From assembly GCA_017474845.1 (NCBI GenBank), contig JAFVGS010000052.1, positions 1 through 51,545 of the forward strand: a stretch of DNA of 51,545 nt, given 5' to 3'. Origin of the DNA: Prevotella sp. (GTDB lineage: Bacteria; Bacteroidota; Bacteroidia; Bacteroidales; Bacteroidaceae). Below, one piece after another: positions 28,701 to 35,235 of the stretch. The stretch's first letter is position 1. Every line of letters starts with the position of its first letter. The notes below the pieces were generated by a model. The model was not told the origin of the DNA. It saw only the letters and a program-made list of their open reading frames with translations, and did no database searches. The position numbers were made by a program, and so were the translations under genes.

Positions 28701-28772
28701 GACAAGGGAAAGTGCAATTATACATAGAATTCTGTTCGTTTTCATTTGCTTGGCAATTGGTATTCGTCTCAT
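25731..28772 (-). CDS. Exported GH2 glycoside hydrolase, beta-galactosidase-like, with C-terminal binding module
   Basis: This protein of up to 1013 residues has a GH2 sandwich (FNAGWRLSVGDFKEA), jelly-roll and TIM barrel. The acid/base Glu lies in FYECGNES near residue 437; WAMEYC near 493 probably holds the nucleophile. The C-terminal part has a malectin- or CBM-like discoidin fold (NSYDDNELSEWKNDGRLSTAWITY). It probably removes beta-galactosyl or related side chains from pectin. The first ATG abuts the stop of the upstream esterase (TGAATG), which allows translational coupling. An ATG nine codons later (28745) gives a more typical signal peptide (MKTNRILCIIALSLVCMATG), so either may be used. 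A 15-bp repeat, twice in tandem at 26279-26308, encodes VKSEEVKSEE in the linker. Confidence 0.85.
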   Translation of the reverse strand: MRRIPIAKQMKTNRILCIIALSLVCMATGAVDRVKLNFNAGWRLSVGDFKEASRPDFDDSRWQQVTLPYAFNGDEAFRKDIVDLTDTISWYRKTFKMDDMPDKKVFIEFEGVRQGADFYLNGQHLGYSENGVMACGFDLTPYIKIGKNVIAVRCDNSWAYRSRKHDSRYQWNDRNFNANYGGIPKNVFLHVTDKLYQTLPLYSDLGTTGTYIYATDFDIAGRKAVIHAESQVRNEDSKPRSFTFLAKVLDMDGKEVTHFYGERITMQPGETRTVKIQQPVSGLHFWSWGYGYLYTVKTQLKTDDGSIIDDVITRTGFRKTRFAEGKIWLNDRVLMMHGYAQRTSNEWPGVGISVPAWLSDYSNDLMVKSNANLVRWMHVTPWKQDVESCDRVGLIQAMPAGDAEKDVTGPRWAQRTELMRDAIIYNRNNPSILFYECGNESISREHMLEMKQIRDEYDPHGGRAIGSREMLDIDEAEYGGEMLYINKSKKHPMWAMEYCRDEGLRKYWDEYSYPFHKEGDGPLYRGKPATDYNHNMDNFAVEMVRRWYDYWLERPGTGTRVSSGGVKIVFSDTNTHHRGESNYRTSGVVDAMRLPKDAFYVHQVMWNGWVEPEACQTYIIGHWNYNPGTQKPVYVVSTADEVELLLNGRSLGKGSQSYRYLFTFDDVTFESGILEAVGSDGSRYQIETAGEPKNLKIRAIQNPEGLKADGADMVLFEVEVTDAQGRRCPLDDRMVHFELWGEGKWIGGIGTRNNKDMQRPDDNRPAGLLDAAATKNISDNYVGAMDLPVECGVNRVLVRSTINAGEIHLSANAEGLKPDSIDVKSEEVKSEEYMPSLTLPCRLDRGETPETPSYSEKKRGIEIVSSKAGYDSEHAANSYDDNELSEWKNDGRLSTAWITYRLTKKAVIDDICLKLTGWRLRSYPLEIYAGKTLIWSGETERSLGYVHLKPCKAVKTDEISIRLKGAGKDKDAFGGIVEVTEPAAGELDLFKAKNGGDTKNELRIVEIELLENL
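26279..26308. repeat. In-frame 15-bp tandem repeat in the GH2 linker
   Basis: Two copies of CCTCACTTTTCAC(TT/AT) stand side by side. They encode VKSEE twice, between the barrel region and the C-terminal module. The length is a multiple of three, so copy changes keep the frame. Confidence 0.7.
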
Positions 28773-29468
28773 TCATCTCATGTATTGCATCATGAAATGT
28801 TCTGCCACAGGAAGGAATCGGTCATGACCAACGGCGTTGAGATGAGCTTTGTCGGTACCGTTATTACCTTGGAAATAAATCTTGCGGAAAGCCTCACTGG
28901 CAGCGAAAATATTGCTTTGCCGAGCGGCATCAAAGACAGGGATACCATAGCTGCCACATACCTCCAGTATGGCATCAACTACTTGCTGTCGTGTACTGCC
29001 TATGAATCCCTCACAAGTCCATGGCGTGAAAAAGAAGATAAATGCATGAGGATATTTCTCGATGAGCCCGCTGCATAATATGCCCAGTCGCTCTTTGAAG
29101 GTGCTGATGCCAATAGAGTCAAGGCGACCTTCGGAGGCATCGTTATGCCCGGCAATAACCACTACGATGTCAAGATCGTCGCGCATATCCTTATATCTCT
29201 TATACATACCAGTTCCCCATCTCTCTAAGTCGAGCGCGATACAGTTACCGTTACGGCCATAATTGTAGTACTCCATTTGATGCTTCTGGGCAAATTTATA
29301 ATGCCATGTGTTTTCAATCGGTTCTTTATGATTGCGCACATAGCTATCGCCAATAACCCCGATCTTCTTGTTTGAGAGGAAATCCAGATCAATAGTATCG
29401 TTACAGATGCTAGCCATGGATTGCTGGCATATAACGATAGATGCTAAAATAGTGAATAATCTTTTCAT
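28773..29468 (-). CDS. Exported SGNH/GDSL esterase
   Basis: This 231-residue protein has a signal peptide (MKRLFTILASIVICQQSMAS). SGNH blocks are in order: IGVIGDSYV near residue 36 (nucleophile Ser), NYGRNGN (Gly block), VVIAGHNDAS near 107 (Asn block), and DKAHLNAVGHD near 212 (Asp-x-x-His). It probably removes acetyl groups from galacturonate residues of rhamnogalacturonan, opening the chain for lyases. It is the first gene of an operon with GH2 and PL26, with a TAnnTTTG promoter just upstream. It is unrelated in length and detail to the tandem-domain SGNH protein at 30610-32304. Confidence 0.85.
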   Translation of the reverse strand: MKRLFTILASIVICQQSMASICNDTIDLDFLSNKKIGVIGDSYVRNHKEPIENTWHYKFAQKHQMEYYNYGRNGNCIALDLERWGTGMYKRYKDMRDDLDIVVVIAGHNDASEGRLDSIGISTFKERLGILCSGLIEKYPHAFIFFFTPWTCEGFIGSTRQQVVDAILEVCGSYGIPVFDAARQSNIFAASEAFRKIYFQGNNGTDKAHLNAVGHDRFLPVAEHFMMQYMR

Positions 29469-29494
29469 TGCTCGTTTTTAGTAAGAACTTGGTG

Positions 29495-29502
29495 CAAAGT
29501 TA
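29495..29502 (-). promoter_or_regulatory. Promoter (-7 element) of the esterase-GH2-PL26 operon
   Basis: TAACTTTG on the minus strand matches TAnnTTTG and lies 26 bases before the start codon. No convincing -33 TTTG is at 19-21 bases. Confidence 0.65.
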
Positions 29503-29578
29503 CTCGTTTTTCCTGACTCTACCACCCGATATCATACGAAAAGATACAGAATTGTTCAAAAATGTACGTTTTTAATGA

Positions 29579-29607
29579 TTGTAATTCGAAGGAAAACGTT
29601 ATCTTTG
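29579..29607 (+). promoter_or_regulatory. Promoter of the aldo/keto reductase operon
   Basis: TATCTTTG at 29600-29607 is an exact TAnnTTTG. A TTG at 29579-29581 lies 18 bases upstream. It is divergent from the esterase promoter within the same 165-base gap. Confidence 0.7.
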
Positions 29608-29633
29608 CAGCAAAAAGACTAAAATAGATAAAG

Positions 29634-30608
29634 ATGAAGGAAAATTACTTTGCGGACAAGGACCGCTACAGCAATGGGATGGAGTTTGAACGTTGTGGTC
29701 ACTCGGGCGTTTTGTTGCCGAAGGTGAGCTTGGGATTCTGGCATAACTTTGGTAGTGTAGATCCCTATGAGCGTAGTCGCGAGATAACCCATTATGCCTT
29801 CGACCACGGCATCACTCATTTTGATTTGGCGAACAACTATGGGCCTGTTTACGGCTCGTCAGAAGAAACGTTAGGACGGCTGATGGACGAGGATTTCCGT
29901 CCATATCGTGATGAGTTGTTCATTTCCTCAAAGGCGGGCTATGACATGTGGCCGGGGCCCTATGGTAATTGGGGTAGCCGCAAGTATCTTATGGCAAGTC
30001 TTGATCAGAGTCTTAAGCGGATGAAGATAGACTATGTAGACCTTTTCTATAGTCATCGATATGACCCTGAGACACCATTAGAGGAGACGCTTCAGGCTTT
30101 GGTGGATATCGTGCGTCAGGGTAAGGCTTTATATATAGGTATATCCCGTTGGCCATTAGAGGCAGCACGTTTTGCGGCAAAGTATCTTAGGGAGCGTGAT
30201 GTACCGCTGCTGATTTATCAGGGAAAATTGAATTTGCTCGACCGCGAACCTATGGAAGACGGTATTCTTGATTTCTGTGCTGAAGAGGGTGTCGGCTTTA
30301 TCTCTTTCTCACCATTAGCTCAGGGACTCTTGACAGATAGGTATCTGAACGGAATTCCTGAAGACAGCCGTATGTCGAAGGGCAAATTCCTGAAAGAGTC
30401 GATGCTTACTCCAGAGTTGCTGCAGAAACTTCGTCGCTATAACGAAGTAGCAGAGAGTAGGGGTGAGACGCTCGCAGAGATGGCTCTTGCCTGGATTCTC
30501 CACCAGAAGGCCGTTACATCGGTACTTGTGGGAGCCAGCTCTGTGGCTCAGTTGGAAAAGAATATGCATTGCATCAAGGCTGCACCGTTTTTAGATAGTG
30601 GACTATGA
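29634..30608 (+). CDS. YghZ-like aldo/keto reductase (AKR14 type)
   Basis: This 324-residue cytosolic NADPH-dependent reductase closely resembles E. coli YghZ (L-glyceraldehyde 3-phosphate reductase): SLGFWHNFGSVDPYERSREI, FDLANNYGPVYGSSEETLGR, SKAGYDMWPGPYGNWGSRKY and FYSHRYDPETPLEETLQAL follow that enzyme almost word for word. These contain the AKR tetrad (Asp and Tyr in FDLANNYG, Lys in SKAGYD, His in YSHR). The C-terminal NADP loop (SVLVGASSVAQLEKNM) is present. The protein is about 20 residues shorter than YghZ at the C-terminus. It is first in an operon with an SGNH esterase and rhamnose mutarotase, so in this setting it may reduce L-lactaldehyde or a related aldehyde from rhamnose; that is inference. 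Confidence 0.85.
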   Translation: MKENYFADKDRYSNGMEFERCGHSGVLLPKVSLGFWHNFGSVDPYERSREITHYAFDHGITHFDLANNYGPVYGSSEETLGRLMDEDFRPYRDELFISSKAGYDMWPGPYGNWGSRKYLMASLDQSLKRMKIDYVDLFYSHRYDPETPLEETLQALVDIVRQGKALYIGISRWPLEAARFAAKYLRERDVPLLIYQGKLNLLDREPMEDGILDFCAEEGVGFISFSPLAQGLLTDRYLNGIPEDSRMSKGKFLKESMLTPELLQKLRRYNEVAESRGETLAEMALAWILHQKAVTSVLVGASSVAQLEKNMHCIKAAPFLDSGL

Positions 30609-30609
30609 T

Positions 30610-32304
30610 ATGATTATGAGAAGACTTTTATCAGTCCTTTTTGCTTCAGCGGCGTCATTGACAGCGATGGCTCAGGTGGCTGAGGCTCCAAAAGATGTGA
30701 ATGGTGTTGTCGACAATACCCCCGACAGCATCGCCAAGGCCCTGACGGCACGGCCCGTACCGGGGTCGAGTAGGGTGGGCGACAATCCTGTGCTCTTTCT
30801 GATTGGCAATTCAACGATGCGAACAGGTACCCTGGGTAATGGTAACAACGGCCAGTGGGGATGGGGATATTATGCCCACGAGTATTTTGACCCTGCCAAG
30901 ATCACCGTCGAGAACCAGGCGCTTGGCGGCATGAGCAGCCGCACGTTCTATAACAAGTTGTGGCAACCGATCAAGCAGGCCATCCGTCCGGGCGACTGGG
31001 TGATTATCTCCATCGGCCATAACGACAACGGACCCTATGACTCCGGACGTGCCCGGGCCAGCATCCCCGGTGTGGGTGATGACTCCTTGGAGGTGACTAT
31101 CCAGGAGACAGGCGAGTACGAGACCGTCTATACCTATGGCGGCTACATGCGTAAATATATTAATGATGTGCGTGCGCAGGGCGGCAATCCCATCCTGATG
31201 TCGCTTACGCCCCGCAATGCCTACGACGACAGCGGAAAGATCATCCGCAAGCCCCACACCCAATGGCAGATGCAGGTTGCTGCCGAAGAGGGCGTGCCGT
31301 TCATCGACCTCAACGAAATCTCCGGTCGTAAGCTTGATGCCTACGGGCCGTGGAAGACCGACTATCATTTCTTCCTCGATAAGATCCACACCAGCCGCTT
31401 CGGGGCTCAGATGAACGCCCGTTCGGCGGCCGAAGGTCTGATGGCCAGCCATAACCCGGCCCTCCGTCCGCTGCAGGCGATGATGCGGAATGTGGAGCCC
31501 GTCACCTGGCAGGTGGACCGCTCTGAAGGCAAGCCTGTCGTTTTCATCACGGGTGACAGTACGGTGAAGAACGAGGACAAGACGGACGATGGCATGTGGG
31601 GCTGGGGCGCCGTTGCCGGAACGGTGTTCGACGAGAGCAAGGTCAGCATCGTCAACGCCGCCATGGCAGGGCGCAGTTGCCGCACCTTCCTCAACGAAGG
31701 CCGTTGGGAGAGGGTCTATAACAGCCTCCAGCCGGGCGACTTCGTACTTATCCAGTTCGGCCACAATGATATTAGTCCCATCGACATGCCCAAATACCGT
31801 GGAGCCATCGCTACTGCCTCCGACACCTGCCACGTCTATCAGATGAAGGCCGCCAAGGAGGATCTGGCGAAGCAGAACGTCATCGACCAGAAGCTGAAGT
31901 CGAACACGCTCGTCGGCAGTTACGAGGTCGTCTATTCCTTCGGCTGGTACCTGAAGAAATTCATCCAGGATGTCCGTGAGAAGGGTGCTACGCCCATTCT
32001 CGTCTCGCTGACACCACGTAATGAGTGGCCCAACGGAAAGATGGAACGCCGCAACGACACTTACGGCCTCTGGTATCGTCAGGTGGCGGAAGAGACAGGC
32101 GTGGAGTTCGTTGACTTGCATAACATCGCAGCCGATTTCTATGACAAGAAGTGCGGCAGTAAGGAGAAAGCCAACAAATACTTCAAGAAAGACCATACCC
32201 ACACGTCGCTCCTTGGTGCCAAGACCAATGCGAAGTGCGTGGCCCAGGGCCTGATGGCCAACAAGAGTCCGCTTGCGAAATACCTGAAGTCAAAAATCAA
32301 GTAA
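30610..32304 (+). CDS. Exported tandem-domain SGNH (CE12-like) rhamnogalacturonan acetylesterase
   Basis: Two SGNH domains are fused. Domain 1 (about residues 50-280) has FLIGNSTMRTG, WVIISIGHNDNGP and DKIHTSRFGAQ. Domain 2 (about 300-560) has VFITGDSTVKNED, FVLIQFGHNDISP and DHTHTSLLGAK. This is the signature of rhamnogalacturonan acetylesterases, which remove acetyl groups from GalA. In domain 1 the GDS motif is GNS. The Ser and the Asp-x-x-His remain, so activity is possible but altered. The frame is open from a GTG at 30598, but the ATG at 30610 or 30616 directly precedes the signal peptide (RRLLSVLFASAASLTAMAQ), so I choose 30610. It starts one base after the reductase stop and ends 4 bases before rhaM, forming a three-gene operon. 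Confidence 0.88.
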   Translation: MIMRRLLSVLFASAASLTAMAQVAEAPKDVNGVVDNTPDSIAKALTARPVPGSSRVGDNPVLFLIGNSTMRTGTLGNGNNGQWGWGYYAHEYFDPAKITVENQALGGMSSRTFYNKLWQPIKQAIRPGDWVIISIGHNDNGPYDSGRARASIPGVGDDSLEVTIQETGEYETVYTYGGYMRKYINDVRAQGGNPILMSLTPRNAYDDSGKIIRKPHTQWQMQVAAEEGVPFIDLNEISGRKLDAYGPWKTDYHFFLDKIHTSRFGAQMNARSAAEGLMASHNPALRPLQAMMRNVEPVTWQVDRSEGKPVVFITGDSTVKNEDKTDDGMWGWGAVAGTVFDESKVSIVNAAMAGRSCRTFLNEGRWERVYNSLQPGDFVLIQFGHNDISPIDMPKYRGAIATASDTCHVYQMKAAKEDLAKQNVIDQKLKSNTLVGSYEVVYSFGWYLKKFIQDVREKGATPILVSLTPRNEWPNGKMERRNDTYGLWYRQVAEETGVEFVDLHNIAADFYDKKCGSKEKANKYFKKDHTHTSLLGAKTNAKCVAQGLMANKSPLAKYLKSKIK

Positions 32305-32308
32305 CAAT

Positions 32309-32626
32309 ATGAAGAGATTTGCTTTTAAGATGCAGCTGAAGCCGGGCTGCGAGAAGGAATATGAGAAACGGCACGCCGCCATCTGGCCGGAACTGGTGAA
32401 GATGATCAAGGATGGTGGAGTCAGTAACTACAGCATCTATTGGGATCGCGACACGAACATCCTGTTCGGCTATCAGGAGTGCGCCGGAGAAGGGAACTCA
32501 CAGGATACGGACAACGTGGACCCCATCACCCAGAAATGGTGGGACATGATGGCAGACATCATGGAGGTGAACCCCGACAATTCGCCCGTAACAGTTCCCC
32601 TGGTAGAGGTGTTCCACCTCGACTAA
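32309..32626 (+). CDS. rhaM: L-rhamnose mutarotase
   Basis: This 105-residue cytosolic protein is of the typical RhaM length (about 104). It carries the family pattern KRFAFKMQLKPGCEKEYEKR, HAAIWPELVKMIKDGGVSNY and the Trp-rich QKWWDMMADIM near residue 75. It interconverts the anomers of L-rhamnose and so supplies the form used by the isomerase. It is the last gene of the reductase-esterase-rhaM operon. Its presence ties this operon to the rhamnose catabolic genes 6-12 kb downstream, separated by the fimbrillin/toxin-antitoxin region. Confidence 0.92.
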   Translation: MKRFAFKMQLKPGCEKEYEKRHAAIWPELVKMIKDGGVSNYSIYWDRDTNILFGYQECAGEGNSQDTDNVDPITQKWWDMMADIMEVNPDNSPVTVPLVEVFHLD

Positions 32627-32692
32627 GCGGCACCTTCGCCTGCTTTTCGTATATTTAACGGGGAAGAGGGACGATATTTCCAAAAGATTTCG

Positions 32693-32700
32693 TACCTTTG
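32693..32700 (+). promoter_or_regulatory. Promoter (-7 element) of the antitoxin gene
   Basis: TACCTTTG matches TAnnTTTG exactly and is followed by CACC, as at many Bacteroidetes start points. No good -33 TTTG is seen. The antitoxin ATG follows 26 bases later. Confidence 0.65.
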
Positions 32701-32726
32701 CACCGACAATTAAATATGAAGACGTT

Positions 32727-32951
32727 ATGACTGCAATTACAATCAACATCCCCAACCACGAGGTCAGCTTCTTCAAGAAGATGATTGCGAAGATGGGCTG
32801 GACGTACAGCGAGGCCGACGTGGTGCGCTCGGCTGCCACGCCTAAGGAACAGGCACTTGCCAAGGTTGACCATGCTTTCGGACAGCTGCGCCAGATGAAG
32901 GACGGCGAGCTCCAGGGCATCAATGCGGAGGACCTGCTCAATGAACTGTAA
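32727..32951 (+). CDS. Antitoxin-like protein of a RelE-type toxin-antitoxin pair
   Basis: This 74-residue cytosolic protein resembles small Bacteroidales antitoxins. TAITINIPNHEVSFFKKMIA is a ribbon-like start, then KMGW, and an acidic helical C-terminus (GINAEDLLNEL) of the sort that wraps a toxin. The stop codon overlaps the start of the following frame by 11 bases, the usual layout of antitoxin-toxin pairs. The downstream toxin frame is truncated, so this gene may be an orphan. It could still repress its own promoter. The short ATG frame at 32715 is not used, because it closes after four codons. Confidence 0.6.
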   Translation: MTAITINIPNHEVSFFKKMIAKMGWTYSEADVVRSAATPKEQALAKVDHAFGQLRQMKDGELQGINAEDLLNEL

Positions 32952-33138
32952 GATTGATACCACGCCCGACTTCGCCCGCGACCTGACCGGACGCGAGGGA
33001 TATATAAATAAAGTTAAGGACACGAAAATAGTGGCCTTAATGTTTGGCGGTCTCGGAGTTTTTTATACAGACAGACAGACAGACGTAGTCTTAAACAACA
33101 AGGAAGACGCAGCGGAGCGGCTCTTCCCGGACCGATGA
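32941..33138 (+). pseudogene. Remnant of a RelE/ParE-like toxin
   Basis: The frame starts at the ATG inside the antitoxin end. It reads MNCKIDTTPDFARDLT, a start typical of RelE/YoeB-like toxins in Bacteroidales. After about 16 residues the similarity stops. The rest (to a stop at 33138) is unlike a toxin and runs into simple repeats and a hairpin. No catalytic Arg/Lys/His core of RelE is present. I read it as a toxin gene cut off by deletion or insertion near 32990. A short independent protein is a less likely alternative. Confidence 0.5.
33067..33084. repeat. ACAG tetranucleotide repeat
   Basis: Four and a half tandem copies of ACAG lie 146 bases upstream of the small protein start. The tract is short, but of a kind that can slip during replication. 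Confidence 0.7.
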
Positions 33139-33166
33139 GGGACGGGGGGAGCCGCTCCGACGCGTC
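33106..33166. other. Long hairpin between the toxin remnant and the small protein
   Basis: A perfect 10-bp GC-rich inverted repeat (33114-33123 with 33149-33158) is extended by a 5-bp outer stem (33106-33110 with 33162-33166) around a 3x3 internal loop. No T-run follows, so it may be a leader structure of the downstream transcript or a relic of an insertion. Confidence 0.6.
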
Positions 33167-33229
33167 TGTGCATGATGGCGACGGAATATAAATCATATAC
33201 ATAATAAACAATTTAAAAACTAAAAAAAG

Positions 33230-33364
33230 ATGAAACGAAAAGGCTATCAGACACCGACGATGAAAGTCGTCAAGTTACATCAACGGACACACCTGCTCCA
33301 GGCGAGTGGAGAGGTGCAAGCCACAATGAATGGAACGTTTAGGGAGGAGACTGTAGAGGAATGA
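33230..33364 (+). CDS. 44-residue small protein preceding the fimbrillin-like gene
   Basis: The ATG follows an A-rich stretch (TAAAAAAAG) and the frame ends at TGA 33362-33364. The peptide starts MKRKGYQTPTMKVVKLHQRT, then HLLQASGEVQ and an acidic end (FREETVEE). The pattern Y-x-x-P-x-x-x-V-V-x-L with a later L-L-x-x-S-G is one I recall in short Bacteroidales proteins that lie before or among surface-protein genes. It has no signal peptide or membrane segment. It lies 41 bases before the fimbrillin-like lipoprotein, so the two are likely cotranscribed. The function is unknown; a small regulator or an exported peptide with a leader-like N-terminus are both possible. Confidence 0.6.
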   Translation: MKRKGYQTPTMKVVKLHQRTHLLQASGEVQATMNGTFREETVEE

Positions 33365-33405
33365 CCCCGCAGCGATCCGAGTATTAACAACAAAAGAAGA
33401 AGAAA

Positions 33406-35061
33406 ATGAAAACAAAGACTATCTTCAAAACGCTGGCACTTGCCATGCTTATGCCAGCCATGCTGCTGACCACCGCTTGCAGCAGTAGCAACGACGATGC
33501 CATCATTAACAACGAGAACATCAACAATGAGAATACCGCCAAGAAAGGCTTCACTATTCCCGTAACCGTGAACGTAACCCGCCAGGGCGACGCCACCACC
33601 CGCGCCACATATAACGGCAGTACGCTCTCCTTCAGCACGGGCGACAAGCTGTTTGTGAAGGGTTATAATTTGACGACCTCTTTTGACTTTGCCGGCACGC
33701 TGACGTGGCAATCTGGCGGAACATTCAGTGGAACCATTACTACCAGTACAGCGTATTCCGGCACTGCCGACGAACTTTTCTCTTTGAATGACGTTAAAGT
33801 CACGCTGCTGCCTAACGGCTATGGAACCTATGGCTTTTACTCTATTGACGAAAAAAAAGGTTATGACGATGTGATTACTCCTAATTATAACAACACTTTT
33901 GCCTCCACGAAGGCCTTAGCCGTAGAGCAATTCAGCGATGAATATACATATGATTATAACGGTGGCTTTGACCTGACTCCCCATAATGCCATTCTCAATT
34001 TCACCATCACTGGGTTGACGCCAAATGCTACCGATGTTGCTATATCATTTACTGGAATTAATCAAGTTAATATCAGTAAAACAGTATCAGCTGACGCTGA
34101 TGGCAAAGCAACATTTGCTATAGGTGTAGAGGGTGATAATGATTTAACAGATTACGCCCTGACTGTGGGGGGTACTGCCATCACTCTTGGCAGTCATGAA
34201 CTCGTAGCAGGCCACATTTATAACATCACCAGAACGCCAGGCCTCCTCAGCGGTAAGTTCACCATCAACAGCAGCGGCAAGCAAGTGCGCTTCTCTCAGG
34301 GCAACCTGCAGGCAACGACGACTGACAAGGGCGCCAACTGGACGTGGGGCTTCTCCACAAACCAGTGGGACTACATCGGCAGGGCCGCGGCCAATACCAA
34401 AATCAACGGCAACGGAAAAGTATCTACTACCAACGGCACCGTCGATCTCTTCGGCTGGGTGGGTGCAACGTCATCATGGACAGGTGACGCACAGTACGGT
34501 ATCAGCAATTCGAAGGAGAACAGCGACTACGGCACGAATACCAGCGACGCGCTAAAGAGCGACTGGGGCAACACCATCGGCTCTGGCTGGCGCACTCTGA
34601 CTATAGCCGAATGGTCTTATTTGTTTAATACCCGCAGCGGCGCTACCGTCAACGGCACCAGCAATGCTCGCTACGCCCGCGCCACCATCAATACTGACGT
34701 CGAGATCGTGGAAGGTGTGATTCTGTTCCCCGATGGCGTGACCATCGCCGACAACGAGGCTACCTGGGGCACTATCAATGATAGGAATACCAGATGTACC
34801 TCTGCGCAGTGGACTGCTCTTGAGGCTAAGGGTTGTGTGTTCCTGCCGGCTGCCGGCTACAGGTATGGCAATGAAGTCTATTGCGCCGAGGGACTCGGCT
34901 CCTACGGCAACGGCTTCTTCTACTGGTCGTCGTCGCCCTACACGTCGGATGTGAATTATGCCCAGGCAGTATACTTCTTCAACAATAACGGCGCTCTGCA
35001 AATGTATTACGACAACCGCAGCTACGGGGGCTCCGTGCGCCTGGTTCGCGACGTAGAGTAG
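33406..35061 (+). CDS. Fimbrillin-like lipoprotein with FISUMP/C-lectin-like C-terminal domain
   Basis: This 551-residue protein has a signal peptide with lipobox (LLTTAC, Cys 25). Residues about 45-280 are fimbrillin-like (GFTIPVTVNVTRQGDATTRA, then LSFSTGDKLFVKG), the Mfa/FimA-type fold with its TTRA segment. From about 285 (GKFTINSSGKQVRFSQGNLQ) comes a FISUMP or DUF1566-like domain of about 265 residues. It ends FFYWSSSPYTSD, then ALQMYYDNRSYGGSVRLVRD. Such WSSS...VRLVR ends have a C-type-lectin/formylglycine-enzyme-like fold and vary strongly between paralogs. It is probably a surface-exposed adhesin or pilus component. It shares no function with the pectin genes on either side. A strong hairpin 44 bases after the stop may end its transcript. 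Confidence 0.75.
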   Translation: MKTKTIFKTLALAMLMPAMLLTTACSSSNDDAIINNENINNENTAKKGFTIPVTVNVTRQGDATTRATYNGSTLSFSTGDKLFVKGYNLTTSFDFAGTLTWQSGGTFSGTITTSTAYSGTADELFSLNDVKVTLLPNGYGTYGFYSIDEKKGYDDVITPNYNNTFASTKALAVEQFSDEYTYDYNGGFDLTPHNAILNFTITGLTPNATDVAISFTGINQVNISKTVSADADGKATFAIGVEGDNDLTDYALTVGGTAITLGSHELVAGHIYNITRTPGLLSGKFTINSSGKQVRFSQGNLQATTTDKGANWTWGFSTNQWDYIGRAAANTKINGNGKVSTTNGTVDLFGWVGATSSWTGDAQYGISNSKENSDYGTNTSDALKSDWGNTIGSGWRTLTIAEWSYLFNTRSGATVNGTSNARYARATINTDVEIVEGVILFPDGVTIADNEATWGTINDRNTRCTSAQWTALEAKGCVFLPAAGYRYGNEVYCAEGLGSYGNGFFYWSSSPYTSDVNYAQAVYFFNNNGALQMYYDNRSYGGSVRLVRDVE

Positions 35062-35104
35062 ATCAGGGGGACAGGTCTTTGATTGGTTTGAGGCACAGAA
35101 AACA

Positions 35105-35148
35105 GGAGGGCGGTGCTTCCGCCGCGGCGGACGGCTCCGCCCTCCTTT
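35105..35148 (+). terminator. Terminator-like hairpin after the fimbrillin-like gene
   Basis: A 9-bp stem (35105-35113 with 35137-35145) encloses the 12-bp palindrome CCGCCGCGGCGG. It is followed by TTTCCC, so the U-run is short. Confidence 0.6.
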
Positions 35149-35235
35149 CCCTCTGCCGACAGAAGAAAATAAGAAAGAAACGTGAGAGAAATATGAATAT
35201 GTCTAACCAAAAAAAGGATTCACGCCCTCCGCCGG

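Noticed and set aside
29469-29633. Possible small RNA in the divergent gap
   Set aside because: Two divergent promoters explain the conserved-looking words; no stem-loop with a terminator was seen.
30811-32202. 463-residue minus-strand frame
   Set aside because: Antisense shadow of the tandem SGNH esterase, with no motifs and atypical composition.
34850-35061. Diversity-generating retroelement target
   Set aside because: The C-terminal fold is suggestive, but no reverse transcriptase, template repeat or accessory gene is present in the window; kept only as a question.
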